From positions 1-64,000 of the forward strand of contig JAILIM010000094.1 of assembly GCA_024695285.1 (NCBI GenBank): DNA of 64,000 nt, read 5' to 3'. The notes below the pieces were generated by a model. That model was not told the origin of the DNA. It searched no databases and saw nothing but the letters and a program-made list of their open reading frames with translations. Below are positions 26,652 through 34,849 of this stretch, in pieces. This DNA comes from Bacteroidales bacterium. Lineage in GTDB: Bacteria > Bacteroidota > Bacteroidia > Bacteroidales > UBA932. The stretch's first letter is position 1. The number at the start of each line of letters is the position of its first letter. Position numbers and translations under genes: made by a program.

Positions 26652-27747
26652 CTATCTTGGTAAATGTGCCGGCGGAGGCCTTGAAATAGGCCCTGTCGGA
26701 GGTTATCTTGTCGACCAGCGCTTCCGTGCGGGTCTTGTTGGTGTCGGAAAGGAATATCTGGCCGAAATCGTTGCCTGCTACCATTTGCAGCAGGTTCCCG
26801 ACACGGTCCAGGTCGAGTTTGTCGAAGAGGTCGTCCAGAAGCAGCACGGGAGGATGCCCGCAGGCGTTTTTCATTATTTCGTACTGGGCGAACTTCAGGG
26901 CCACAAGGAAGGATTTCTGCTGCCCCTGGGAGCCGCAGCGGCGAATGGGGAAGCCTTCCATCGTGAATATGAAATCGTCGCGCTGAACGCCGGAGCCAGT
27001 ATATCGCAGGGCGAGGTCGCGGCTGCGGTGCCTGGCCATCAGGTCCTCGAATCCGGAGTCGGAAAGGTCGCTGCGGTATTCGATGCCCACGGTCTCCCTG
27101 CCGCCGGAAATGGACTCGTAGTAACGGCTGACCACGGGCAGCATCTCTTCTGCGAAACGTTCCCGGCAGTCGTGGATGGCCCTGGCCGGGGCCGCCATGC
27201 TGAGGTCGAAGGTCTCAAGCAGCTCTGGATCAGGGGCGTCGTCCTTGAGGAGGCGGTTCCGCTGGGCGAGCAGGCGGTTGTACTGCTGGACGTTTGCAAG
27301 ATACTGCCTGTCGAGCTGGGAGATGAATGCGTTGAAGAACCTGCGGCGCTCCTCGCCGGACTCGCTGACAAGTTCGATGTCGGAAGGGGACACCATGACG
27401 ACGGGCAGCATGCCTATATGCTCCGAGATGCGGGGAATTGGCTTGTCGTCGCGGCGGATTCTCTTTTCGGCCCCTTCGTTTACCTGTATGGAGAATCTTG
27501 TGTCGGGCCCGTCGGCCATACAATAAAGGCCGCTGATGGCGAAAGTCTTGCAGCCGTGGCGGAAATTGAATTTCTCGGCCGGCTGCGTTCCGCTCTTGGT
27601 CATCGAGAGGTAGTGTATGGCGTCCAGAAGGTTTGTTTTGCCCTCGCCGTTTCCTCCCCAGATGCAATTGATGTTCGGGGAAAAAGCAAGTTCCTGCAAG
27701 CTTATGTTGCGGAAATCCTGCACGACTAGTTTCTTCAAAACAGGCAT
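26638..27747 (-). CDS. recF: DNA replication and repair protein RecF
   Basis: RecF is an SMC-like ATPase that, with RecO and RecR, loads RecA on gapped DNA. The 369-residue protein begins with KLVVQDFRNISLQEL and Walker A WGGNGEGKTNLLD (about 31-43). It has the ABC signature region near GSQGQQKSFLVALKF (about 273-287) and Walker B LLLDDLFDKLD (about 302-312). The ATG at 27747 follows a promoter element by only 4 bases, so the message should be leaderless or nearly so. Confidence 0.96.
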   Translation of the reverse strand: MPVLKKLVVQDFRNISLQELAFSPNINCIWGGNGEGKTNLLDAIHYLSMTKSGTQPAEKFNFRHGCKTFAISGLYCMADGPDTRFSIQVNEGAEKRIRRDDKPIPRISEHIGMLPVVMVSPSDIELVSESGEERRRFFNAFISQLDRQYLANVQQYNRLLAQRNRLLKDDAPDPELLETFDLSMAAPARAIHDCRERFAEEMLPVVSRYYESISGGRETVGIEYRSDLSDSGFEDLMARHRSRDLALRYTGSGVQRDDFIFTMEGFPIRRCGSQGQQKSFLVALKFAQYEIMKNACGHPPVLLLDDLFDKLDLDRVGNLLQMVAGNDFGQIFLSDTNKTRTEALVDKITSDRAYFKASAGTFTKIDGEL

Positions 27748-27751
27748 ACTG

Positions 27752-27759
27752 CAAAATTA
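27752..27759 (-). promoter_or_regulatory. Promoter -7 element of the recF unit
   Basis: Minus strand TAATTTTG, ending 4 bases before the recF ATG. The upstream TTG element is not evident. If used, the transcript would start at or next to the start codon. Confidence 0.55.
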
Positions 27760-27780
27760 GGTTTTTTTAATTGAATTTAC

Positions 27781-27788
27781 TACCTTTG
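27781..27788 (+). promoter_or_regulatory. Promoter -7 element of the TPR protein-yebC unit
   Basis: TACCTTTG, 37 bases before the ATG at 27826. It is divergent from the recF element with about 20 bases between them. Confidence 0.6.
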
Positions 27789-27825
27789 TGGGCTAATTTA
27801 TCAGGAAAAACAAAAATTATAGTAT

Positions 27826-28506
27826 ATGGCAAACTCTAAAGTTAACGAAAAGGAAGCCCTCCGTCAGGAGAACCTCCAGGAGACCGTCTCCAAGACCGAC
27901 CAGTTCTACAACGAAAACAAAAAGACCATCTGGACTGTTGTCTGCATCATCGCAGTCATTGCACTGGCCGTTTTCGCATATGTCAAGTTAATCTATCAGC
28001 CCAAATGCGCCGAGGCTGCCCAGCAGGCATTCCCCGCAGAGCAGAACTTTGCCAACGGCGAGTATGAGCTGGCCCTCAACGGCGACGGCAACGTCCTGGG
28101 CCTCGCCGACATCATCGACCAGTATGGCTCCAAGGCCGGCGCAGCCGTGTTCATGGAGGCTGGTGTCTGCGCCCTCCGCACCGGCGATTATGAGGCAGCC
28201 CTTTCCTACCTGAAGAAATACAATGGCAAGGAGCCCATCCTCGCAGCCCGCGCAATCGCCTGCCAGGGCGACGCCTACGCCGGACTCGAGAAGTTCCCCG
28301 AGGCCGCCGCTGCCTACTCCAAGGCTGCTGCCAAGGCCGACAACGTGTTCGCTGCCGCATATCTGCTCAAGGCCGGTATGCTGTATGAGAAACTCGGCGA
28401 GAAGGCTAAGGCCATCGCCGCCTACAAGACCATCAAGGACAAGTATCCCCAGTCCGTTGAAGGCTACGACATCGACAAGTATATCACCCGCGCAGAAGCT
28501 GAATAA
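27826..28506 (+). CDS. Membrane-anchored tetratricopeptide-repeat protein
   Basis: The 226-residue protein has a charged cytoplasmic N-terminus (about 1-33), one membrane helix (about 34-55), and an extracytoplasmic part with TPR-like helical hairpins (GDYEAALSYLKKY about 125, KFPEAAAAYSKAA about 155, GEKAKAIAAYKTI about 195). The organisation resembles YfgM/TolA-type tetratricopeptide proteins common upstream of housekeeping genes in Bacteroidota. It is probably a scaffold for other envelope proteins. It is 2 bases before yebC and probably cotranscribed. Confidence 0.82.
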   Translation: MANSKVNEKEALRQENLQETVSKTDQFYNENKKTIWTVVCIIAVIALAVFAYVKLIYQPKCAEAAQQAFPAEQNFANGEYELALNGDGNVLGLADIIDQYGSKAGAAVFMEAGVCALRTGDYEAALSYLKKYNGKEPILAARAIACQGDAYAGLEKFPEAAAAYSKAAAKADNVFAAAYLLKAGMLYEKLGEKAKAIAAYKTIKDKYPQSVEGYDIDKYITRAEAE

Positions 28507-28508
28507 TT

Positions 28509-29258
28509 ATGGGAAGAGCATTTGAATTCCGTAAGGAAAGGAAGCTTAAGAGGTGGGGGCACATGGCCCGTACCTTCACCAAGCTCGGTAAGGAAATCAC
28601 CATCGCAGTCAAGCAGGGCGGTCCCGACGTGACCGGCAACCCCCGCCTCCGTGCCCTCATGGCGGAAGCCCGCGCGGAGCAGATGCCCAAGGAGAACATC
28701 GAGCGCGCCATCAAGAAGGCCACCGAAAGCAAGCAGGGAGATTTCAAGGAGATCATCTACGAAGGCTTCGGTCCTTTCGGCATCGCCTACCTCGTGGAGG
28801 CTGCGACCGACAACAACACCCGCACCGTCGCCAATGTCCGCAGCTACTTCAACAAGTGCGGCGGCTCCCTCGGCACCAGCGGCAGCGTCTCCTTCATGTT
28901 CGACCGCAAGTGCACCTTCCGCTTAAAGGAAAAGGACGGCATCGACCTGGAAGAGCTTGAGCTCGAGCTCATCGACTACGGCGTGGAAGAGCTCTTCGAG
29001 CAGGTTGAGGTGGACAAGGACGACAACGAGACCAAGGTCATTGTACTTTACGGCGATCCCACTTCTTACGGTTCGATCCAAAAGTACATCGAGGAAAACG
29101 GCTATGAGCTCATCTCCGGCGGTTTCGAGCAGATTCCTAACGTGGATCTCAAGGATGTTACCCCCGAGCAGCGCGCCACCCTCGACAAGCTCACCGGCCT
29201 CCTCGAGGACGATGAGGACGTCACGAACGTCTACACGACGATGAAACCGGAGGAGTAA
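28509..29258 (+). CDS. yebC: YebC/PmpR-family protein (TACO1 family)
   Basis: The 249-residue protein carries the family's conserved N-terminus (GRAFEFRKERKLKRW) and the segments FTKLGKEITIAVKQGGPD (about 22-39), AKKENIERAI-like PKENIERAIKKA (about 61-72) and YEGFGPFGIAYLVEA (about 80-94). Members have been described both as DNA-binding regulators and as ribosome-associated factors that relieve stalling at proline-rich stretches, as for mitochondrial TACO1. Sequence alone does not separate these roles. A hairpin with T tract 24 bases after its stop probably ends the transcript. Confidence 0.94.
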   Translation: MGRAFEFRKERKLKRWGHMARTFTKLGKEITIAVKQGGPDVTGNPRLRALMAEARAEQMPKENIERAIKKATESKQGDFKEIIYEGFGPFGIAYLVEAATDNNTRTVANVRSYFNKCGGSLGTSGSVSFMFDRKCTFRLKEKDGIDLEELELELIDYGVEELFEQVEVDKDDNETKVIVLYGDPTSYGSIQKYIEENGYELISGGFEQIPNVDLKDVTPEQRATLDKLTGLLEDDEDVTNVYTTMKPEE

Positions 29259-29266
29259 TCCTTCTT

Positions 29267-30109
29267 TTATTCAAGAATACTGCGGTGCGCCAGACGGCGC
29301 GCCGCTTTTTCGTTTTCGGAGACGGCGTAGCGCTCAGCGGGGTCGCAGCAGCTGTCGAGGAACTGCTCCCATATGTAGCTGACGGCCTGGGCGGAAGGAT
29401 GCACAAGGTCCTCGGCGTAGAAACGGTAGTCTCGCAGTTCGTCGTTGAGGATTTCGAAAGCGGGGAAATAGTCGGCCCCTTTGCAGGCGTCGGCGGCAAG
29501 CAGCAGGCGGGCCTTGCTGACGGAGTTGGCATGGGCTCCGTCCCCCAAGTGGCGGATAGGGGAGACCGTGAGCATGAAGCGCTTTTCCGGATGCGCTGAA
29601 ATGACGGACTGGAGCAGTGAGGCGGATTCTTCCGCCCCGAGCATCCTTCGTGTGAATTCGGATGAGGGGCGCTTCAGGCAGTTGGACACGGGCTTGCCGT
29701 CCACGCACCAGACGAATGAGGTGCCGAGGGTCAGGATGACACGGTTGCAATCCTTCCAGAAGGCACGCGCCTCGCTGAGGCGGGCGTTGGCATTGTCCAG
29801 GAAGGCTTCGGCGCTCTCCCGGGCGAATGATGTGTGGTGCTCGAAAGAGCATATCCTGCCGGCTCCGGCGCCCATTTCCACGCAGTCTGCGGGGCCGAAC
29901 GAGATGTCCGAATCCAGGCGCGAGACGGCATTTGCCAGCGAAGCAGGGTTGTAAAGCGTGCCGAAGGGATTCACCAAGACCTGATACCCTGCTGCGGCCA
30001 TCTTTTCCCCGATAGAGTCCGCAAAGCAGCTTCCGAGCAACATGATGCGGTCGCCCAGCAGGAAAGGTTTCTCCAGCCTTGGAAAAATAACTTTTGTCCA
30101 GAGTTTCAT
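29267..30109 (-). CDS. GSCFA-domain protein (SGNH-like hydrolase)
   Basis: From the ATG at 30109 the protein has 280 residues. It contains the family-naming motif LLGSCFADSIGEKM (about 24-37), NPFGTLYNP (about 48-56), ILTLGTSFVWC (about 117-127) and a C-terminal DLVHPSAQAVSYIWEQF (about 240-256). The arrangement is that of SGNH-type esterases, with Ser in GSCF and a C-terminal Asp/His pair. The substrate is unknown; relatives are often called GSCFA family. No signal peptide is seen. Its 3' end encodes the terminator of yebC. It is divergent from the outer-membrane protein gene. Confidence 0.85.
   Translation of the reverse strand: MKLWTKVIFPRLEKPFLLGDRIMLLGSCFADSIGEKMAAAGYQVLVNPFGTLYNPASLANAVSRLDSDISFGPADCVEMGAGAGRICSFEHHTSFARESAEAFLDNANARLSEARAFWKDCNRVILTLGTSFVWCVDGKPVSNCLKRPSSEFTRRMLGAEESASLLQSVISAHPEKRFMLTVSPIRHLGDGAHANSVSKARLLLAADACKGADYFPAFEILNDELRDYRFYAEDLVHPSAQAVSYIWEQFLDSCCDPAERYAVSENEKAARRLAHRSILE
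29282..29310 (+). terminator. Intrinsic terminator of yebC, inside the GSCFA gene
   Basis: GCGGTGCGCC (29282-29291) pairs with GGCGCGCCGC (29296-29305), one G-T pair among ten, with an AGAC loop, followed by five T (29306-29310). It lies within the last codons of the convergent GSCFA gene. Confidence 0.7.
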
Positions 30110-30117
30110 TTCTTCTG

Positions 30118-30125
30118 CAAAAATA
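30118..30125 (-). promoter_or_regulatory. Promoter -7 element of the GSCFA gene
   Basis: Minus strand TATTTTTG, 8 bases before the ATG at 30109. Together with 30127-30134 it forms a perfect inverted repeat around one central C. Confidence 0.6.
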
Positions 30126-30126
30126 C

Positions 30127-30134
30127 TATTTTTG
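30127..30134 (+). promoter_or_regulatory. Promoter -7 element of the outer-membrane protein/5'-nucleotidase unit
   Basis: TATTTTTG, 7 bases before the ATG at 30142, one base away from the mirror-image GSCFA element. The -33 position shows TTTC rather than TTTG, 19 bases upstream. Confidence 0.6.
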
Positions 30135-30141
30135 TCGTGAT

Positions 30142-31326
30142 ATGAAAAGAATCGCCGCATCATTGATTCTGCTCACGGCTTCTTTCCTCGCGGGAGCCCA
30201 GAAGCTGGACTGGAACGTCAGTTTCGACTACCTGTTCCGCAACTACGAGTACGACCGCTCGCACAACGTCTACGACGACTCATATACCCTCCACGCCGCC
30301 CGCCTCACCCCGGAAATCGGCCTGCTGATTAAGCAGAACAGCAGTGTGTACCACAGGATACGCGCCGGTGTGGACATACTTAAGGACATGGGCGAGGGAA
30401 AGCGGAACCTGGACTTGTTCCAGGAAATGGTCTTCTACTACAACGTCGAGGCCCTCCTGGACAACGGCGGCCGCTTCGAGGCCATCGCCGGATGTTTCCC
30501 CAACACCTTCCCCGAAGGCGACGGAGTAGGCCCTTACTTCGACGACGATTATATTTTCTACAACAACAACCTCGAAGGTATGTTTTTCAAATACAAGAAC
30601 AAGCATATCTTCGCAGAAATAGGCCTTGACTGGCCGGGAATGCTCGGCGACATCGAGCATCCATTCCGCCGGGAGCGTTTCCAGGTCATGGGCGCCGGCT
30701 CATGGAATTTCGCCGGTGATTTCAACTTATGCTGGACAGGGTCGTTCTACCATTACGCCTGCTCACCGAATGCGCCGAACGTCGTGGACAACCACATGTT
30801 CAACCCCTGGATCGAGTGGGAGCCCTTCTCCTTCCTGGACGACCTGAGGCTCGACCTTGGCGGCATATTCACCTACCAGTGTGACCGTGCCGCCGGAATG
30901 AAGCCCCTTTTCCCCATGGGCCTTTACTCCAGGCAGATCTTCGGCAAATGGGGCTTTGCCATAGACAATTACTTCTACTACGGAGACGACCTGATGCCCT
31001 TGTACTCAGGCTCCTACAACGGCATTCCGTATGAAGACCTGTATTTTGGAGACAGGGGGTTCCACACTCTTTTCGACCGCCCGAGCTGGGTGGATTATTT
31101 CCATATAAAGTATGAGCCTGAGCTGAGGGCCTGCCCCTGGCTGTCGCTTTCTGTAGTCCTGTCGTTCCACCTCGGCGAACCGTCGGAGAGGCTTGACACT
31201 CCCGTGTTCCGAGGGTGGCAGCAGGGCGTCGAACTGCGTGTCAACCTGGATTCCCTCAGGCCTCATCCAAGCGCAAAAAAATCCCGGAGAGGGTATCATT
31301 CCCATTACGAAAGATATTCATTATGA
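30142..31326 (+). CDS. Predicted outer-membrane beta-barrel protein, family unknown
   Basis: The 394-residue product has a signal peptide ending at LAGAQ (about 20). Alternating aromatic and polar strands fill the rest (for example SFDYLFRNYEY, HIFAEIGLDWPG, SWNFAGDFNLCWTGSFYHYA), as in a porin-like barrel. I do not recognise a family. It overlaps the following 5'-nucleotidase start by 4 bases (ATGA), so the two are coupled; export of nucleotides or uptake of the dephosphorylated product through this barrel is a guess from that pairing. An upstream extension of the frame to 30094 crosses its own promoter and is rejected. Confidence 0.7.
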   Translation: MKRIAASLILLTASFLAGAQKLDWNVSFDYLFRNYEYDRSHNVYDDSYTLHAARLTPEIGLLIKQNSSVYHRIRAGVDILKDMGEGKRNLDLFQEMVFYYNVEALLDNGGRFEAIAGCFPNTFPEGDGVGPYFDDDYIFYNNNLEGMFFKYKNKHIFAEIGLDWPGMLGDIEHPFRRERFQVMGAGSWNFAGDFNLCWTGSFYHYACSPNAPNVVDNHMFNPWIEWEPFSFLDDLRLDLGGIFTYQCDRAAGMKPLFPMGLYSRQIFGKWGFAIDNYFYYGDDLMPLYSGSYNGIPYEDLYFGDRGFHTLFDRPSWVDYFHIKYEPELRACPWLSLSVVLSFHLGEPSERLDTPVFRGWQQGVELRVNLDSLRPHPSAKKSRRGYHSHYERYSL

Positions 31327-33038
31327 GCATGAAGAGTTTGCTGGCGGCACTGCTGCTGGTGCCTGCCCCGCTTGCTGCCGCCGGAGGTCCCGGCGAACTC
31401 CACATCGTCACGACCGGAGACGTCCACGGATCCTATTTCAACCGTCCTTATGTGGGGAACAAGGTGCCGACAAGTTTGATGTCCGTCAAGCATTACGTGG
31501 ACAGCCTGAGGGCTGCCGTCGGTCCGGAAAACGTCGTTCTGCTCGACGCCGGGGATGTGCTCCAGGGCAACAATGCTTCATATTACTACAACTACGTGGC
31601 CACGGGCGAGCCTCATGTATGGCCCCGTATGGCCGCATATATGGGTTACGACGCCTGCACCATGGGCAACCACGACGTCGAGGCGGGGCATCCCGTCTAT
31701 GACAGGGTAAGAGCGCAGCTGGAAGATGGATTCGGTATCCCCTGGCTGGCCGGCAACGCCCTGAAGGAAGACGGCAGCCCGGCGTTCCCGGAATATGCGC
31801 TCCTCGACAAAGGCGGCCGCAAAGTGCTGGTGCTTGGCTTCAACAACGCCAATATAGCCGGCTGGCTTTCGCCTGAACTGTGGTCCGGCGCTAAATACGT
31901 TTCACTTGTGCCGCTGGTGCAGAACCGCGTGTACTACCTGAAGCGAAAGCTGAACCCGGATGCAGTGATTGTGGTCGTCCATTCCGGAACCGGGGCAGGC
32001 GACGGCAGATCTTATGAGAGCCAGGGACTTGACATCTACAACACACTGAGGGGCGTGGACGTGGTCGTGACTGCCCATGACCACCGCCCGGTCGCTATGG
32101 AGAGGGGTCTGTGCTGCCTGGTGAACGGAGGCTCCCGCGCCGGTTTTGTCGGGCATGCCGTACTGACATTCGGCAAGTGCGGCAAGGTGAAAACCCGTAC
32201 CGCCGAGGTGGTGCGCCTGGACAAGAATGCCGTGGACAAGGAGATGGTGGAGCGTTTCGATCCTGAATTTCAGGCGGTCAAGGCTTTCACGGTGCGCCCC
32301 GTAGGCGAGCTTGAGATGCCCCTCCGCATGCGGGATGCCTACACCGGAATGTGTGACTACATAGACCTCTTGCACACGGTGCAGCTGGAGGCATCCGGAG
32401 CGTTAGTCTCGATTGCCGCGCCCCTTACGTACAACGGCTACATACCGGCCGGACAGTTGGTGTTCAACGATATGTTTACCATCTATCCCTTTGAGAATCA
32501 GTTGTTTGTGTTGAGGCTCACCGGCCGCGAGATCAAGGACCTTATGGAGTACTCCTACGACCACTGGATCTGCACGCCCGGGGAGCACGTGCTGAAGATT
32601 GCCAACGCTCCGGATCCCCGGACGGGCGCGAACAAGTGGTCGTTTGTCAACCGCAGCTACAACTTCGATTCCGCCGCCGGCATAAGTTATACGGTGGATG
32701 TGACCAAGCCTGCCGGTTCGCGTGTCGTCATTGAATCCCTTGCCGACGGTTCGACGTTCAAAATGGACGGTGTATATACGGTCGCGATGACTTCCTACCG
32801 CGCCAACGGGGGAGGATCCCTGCTGACGGAAGGTGCCGGCATAGCTCAAAGTGAACTTGCCACCAGGGTAGTCGCCAGATACCCGGAAATCCGCAACCTG
32901 ATTTACGATTACATCCGTGAGCACGGCAAGGTGGGCCCCGGACTGACCGGCCGCCGTTCAGTTCTCGGCGCCTGGCGTTTCGTCCCCGAGTCTGTCGTAA
33001 ATCCATTGATGAAGCAGGATATGGAGCTAGTTTTTTAA
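31323..33038 (+). CDS. Periplasmic 5'-nucleotidase / 2',3'-cyclic phosphodiesterase (UshA family)
   Basis: The 571-residue protein has a signal peptide (about 1-20), then a calcineurin-like metallophosphatase domain with TTGDVHG (about 30), LDAGDVLQGN (about 73), TMGNHDVE (about 113), VVHSGTG and AHDHRP, the usual dinuclear metal ligands. A UshA-type C-terminal nucleotide-binding domain follows (about 340-540), with NGYIPAGQLVFNDMFTIYPF and SYRANGGG. It would dephosphorylate nucleotides or split cyclic nucleotides outside the cytoplasm. The ATG at 31323 overlaps the previous stop; the longer frame to 31215 only shadows that gene. Its 3' end overlaps the AraC gene by 12 bases. Confidence 0.92.
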   Translation: MSMKSLLAALLLVPAPLAAAGGPGELHIVTTGDVHGSYFNRPYVGNKVPTSLMSVKHYVDSLRAAVGPENVVLLDAGDVLQGNNASYYYNYVATGEPHVWPRMAAYMGYDACTMGNHDVEAGHPVYDRVRAQLEDGFGIPWLAGNALKEDGSPAFPEYALLDKGGRKVLVLGFNNANIAGWLSPELWSGAKYVSLVPLVQNRVYYLKRKLNPDAVIVVVHSGTGAGDGRSYESQGLDIYNTLRGVDVVVTAHDHRPVAMERGLCCLVNGGSRAGFVGHAVLTFGKCGKVKTRTAEVVRLDKNAVDKEMVERFDPEFQAVKAFTVRPVGELEMPLRMRDAYTGMCDYIDLLHTVQLEASGALVSIAAPLTYNGYIPAGQLVFNDMFTIYPFENQLFVLRLTGREIKDLMEYSYDHWICTPGEHVLKIANAPDPRTGANKWSFVNRSYNFDSAAGISYTVDVTKPAGSRVVIESLADGSTFKMDGVYTVAMTSYRANGGGSLLTEGAGIAQSELATRVVARYPEIRNLIYDYIREHGKVGPGLTGRRSVLGAWRFVPESVVNPLMKQDMELVF

Positions 33039-33452
33039 TCTCCATTCCGCAGGCGTGCATCCTGCGATTTCCCTGAACTGCCTCCTGAAGTTGCTCTTGT
33101 CGCCGATTCCGACCTGCTCGCCTATGAGGTTGGCAGGGGTCTCGCGGTTTTCAAGCAACAGTCTTTTGGCCTCTTCTATCCTTAATTCTTTTCTCCACTG
33201 AAGGAAGTTTTTACCGCACAGGGACCATGTATATGATCCCAGTTCTTCTCGGGTGATTCCCATGGAGTCCGCGACCTGTTTCATGGTGAGGTTTTCCGCC
33301 CATTTCTTGTCGAGAACCCACCGGCTCATCCTGTCCGCGAGTTGTTTGCTCGCGGGGCTGATTGTTTTAGTGTTAGGCGCACAGGCTATCTTGCGCAGGA
33401 AAAATGCGCTGATTTTGCCCATGATTTGCCAGTAAATCGTGTTTTTTTTCAT
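33027..33452 (-). CDS. AraC-type DNA-binding protein without sensor domain
   Basis: Only 141 residues long. Residues about 45-140 form the double helix-turn-helix of AraC regulators: LTMKQVADSMGITREELGSY, then FLQWRKELRIEEAKRLLLE, and the second HTH with IGEQVGIGDKSNFRRQFRE ending in TPAEWR. The roughly 44 residues before it are too short for a ligand-binding domain. It could be a stand-alone regulator or the DNA-binding remnant of a larger one. The target is not evident. Its start codon overlaps the ffh promoter (33452-33459), so binding there could affect ffh, but no operator is visible. Confidence 0.85.
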   Translation of the reverse strand: MKKNTIYWQIMGKISAFFLRKIACAPNTKTISPASKQLADRMSRWVLDKKWAENLTMKQVADSMGITREELGSYTWSLCGKNFLQWRKELRIEEAKRLLLENRETPANLIGEQVGIGDKSNFRRQFREIAGCTPAEWRLKN

Positions 33453-33459
33453 ACCTTTG
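33452..33459 (+). promoter_or_regulatory. Promoter -7 element of ffh
   Basis: TACCTTTG, 22 bases before the ffh ATG, with TTTG 23 bases upstream. The leader contains an AT-rich inverted repeat, AATTAAT (33462-33468) with ATTAATT (33475-33481). Confidence 0.6.
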
Positions 33460-33481
33460 GCAATTAATTATTCGATTAATT

Positions 33482-34801
33482 ATGTTTGAGAATCTGTCCG
33501 ACAGACTGGAACGATCCTTCAAGGTTTTGAAGGGCGAAGGTAAGATAACAGAAATAAATATCGCGGAAACCGTAAAGGAAATCCGCAGGGCGCTTCTCGA
33601 TGCCGACGTCAGCTACATGGTCGCCAAGGATTTCTGCGACCGCGTCAAGAAAAAAGCATTGGGTTCCAACGTCCTGACCGCCGTCAAGCCGCAGCAGATG
33701 ATGGTGAAGATCGTCCACGATGAACTGGCCGACTTCATGGGCTCCGAGCAGGTCGAAATCAACATAAAAGGCAGTCCCGCGGTGGTTCTGGTGGCCGGTT
33801 TGAACGGTTCCGGTAAGACCACTTTCTCCGGAAAACTGGCTCTCCATCTGAAGAGCAAGAAAGGCAGGAAGGTCCTGCTTGCGGCCTGCGACACGTTCCG
33901 TCCGGCTGCCATCGAGCAGCTCAAGACCCTGGGCGAACAGGGCGGGGTGACAGTCTACAGCGAGGAAGGGGAGAAGGATCCCGTCAAGGTGGCTAAAGGG
34001 GCCGTGGCGAAGGCCAGGGCCGAAGGCTACAACGTCGTCGTTGTTGATACCGCCGGCCGCCTGGTCGTGGACAAGGAACTGATGGATGAGATTTCGCTTC
34101 TACATTCTTCCCTGAATCCGGACGAGACTCTTTTCGTCGTGGATGCCATGACCGGCCAGGATGCCGTGGAGAGCGCCAAGGCCTTCAATGCGGCGATCGA
34201 CTACGACGGTGTGGTCCTGACCAAGATGGACGGTGACACCAGAGGCGGTGCCGCCCTTTCCATAAAGGCAGTCACCGGCAAACCCATCAAATTCGTCAGC
34301 ACCGGCGAAAAGATGGAAGCTCTTGATATTTTCTATCCGGCCCGTGTTGCAGACCGTATCCTCGGTATGGGCGACGTCGTTTCCCTGGTCGAAAAAGCGC
34401 AGGAGCAGTTCGATGAGAAACAAGCTAGAGAGCTGCATAAGAAGATAGCCCGCAACCAGTTTACTATCAATGATTTCTATGAGCAGCTCAAGCAGGTTCA
34501 GAAGATGGGTAACGTCAAGGATCTGGCAGGCATGCTCCCAGGCATGGACAAGGCCCTGAAAGACGTCGATATTCCGGACGATGCGTTCAAGCCAACCGAG
34601 GCGATTATCCAATCCATGACGCCCTATGAGAAGGAGCATCCGGAGTGCATCAACGGCTCCCGGCGCCAGCGGATCGCGAAAGGCTCCGGCACCTCCCTGG
34701 CCGATGTCAACAAGCTGATCAAACAGTTTGAACAGACGCGAAAAATGATGAAAATGGCAATGGACGGTTCGCTCCGCCAGAGATTAAAAGGTTTCCGTTA
34801 G
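33482..34801 (+). CDS. ffh: Signal recognition particle protein Ffh (SRP54)
   Basis: Ffh binds signal peptides of nascent membrane proteins and, with SRP RNA and FtsY, brings ribosomes to the translocon. The 439-residue GTPase shows the N domain (about 1-95), G1 AGLNGSGKT (about 105-113), DTFRPAA (about 139), DTAGR and TKMDGDTRGG, and a Met-rich M domain (about 300-439) with MLPGMDKAL and the RRQRIAKGSG RNA-binding helix. The SRP RNA is not in this window. Its stop codon lies in the loop of an intrinsic terminator. Confidence 0.98.
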   Translation: MFENLSDRLERSFKVLKGEGKITEINIAETVKEIRRALLDADVSYMVAKDFCDRVKKKALGSNVLTAVKPQQMMVKIVHDELADFMGSEQVEINIKGSPAVVLVAGLNGSGKTTFSGKLALHLKSKKGRKVLLAACDTFRPAAIEQLKTLGEQGGVTVYSEEGEKDPVKVAKGAVAKARAEGYNVVVVDTAGRLVVDKELMDEISLLHSSLNPDETLFVVDAMTGQDAVESAKAFNAAIDYDGVVLTKMDGDTRGGAALSIKAVTGKPIKFVSTGEKMEALDIFYPARVADRILGMGDVVSLVEKAQEQFDEKQARELHKKIARNQFTINDFYEQLKQVQKMGNVKDLAGMLPGMDKALKDVDIPDDAFKPTEAIIQSMTPYEKEHPECINGSRRQRIAKGSGTSLADVNKLIKQFEQTRKMMKMAMDGSLRQRLKGFR

Positions 34802-34818
34802 GAAATCTTTTTTTTTTT
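34786..34818 (+). terminator. Intrinsic terminator overlapping the ffh stop codon
   Basis: AAAAGGTTTCC pairs with GGAAATCTTTT (11 bp with one G-T) around a GTTA loop that begins the stop codon, followed by a run of T ending at 34818. This separates ffh from the polysaccharide locus. Confidence 0.7.
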
Positions 34819-34821
34819 CTG

Positions 34822-34829
34822 TACATTTG
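34822..34829 (+). promoter_or_regulatory. Promoter -7 element of the PHP phosphatase gene
   Basis: TACATTTG, 20 bases before the ATG at 34850, just after the ffh terminator. No clear TTG element was found upstream because the spacer is a T tract. It marks the probable start of the polysaccharide locus. Confidence 0.6.
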
Positions 34830-34849
34830 TAAACTTTAGTAAAGAAAAG

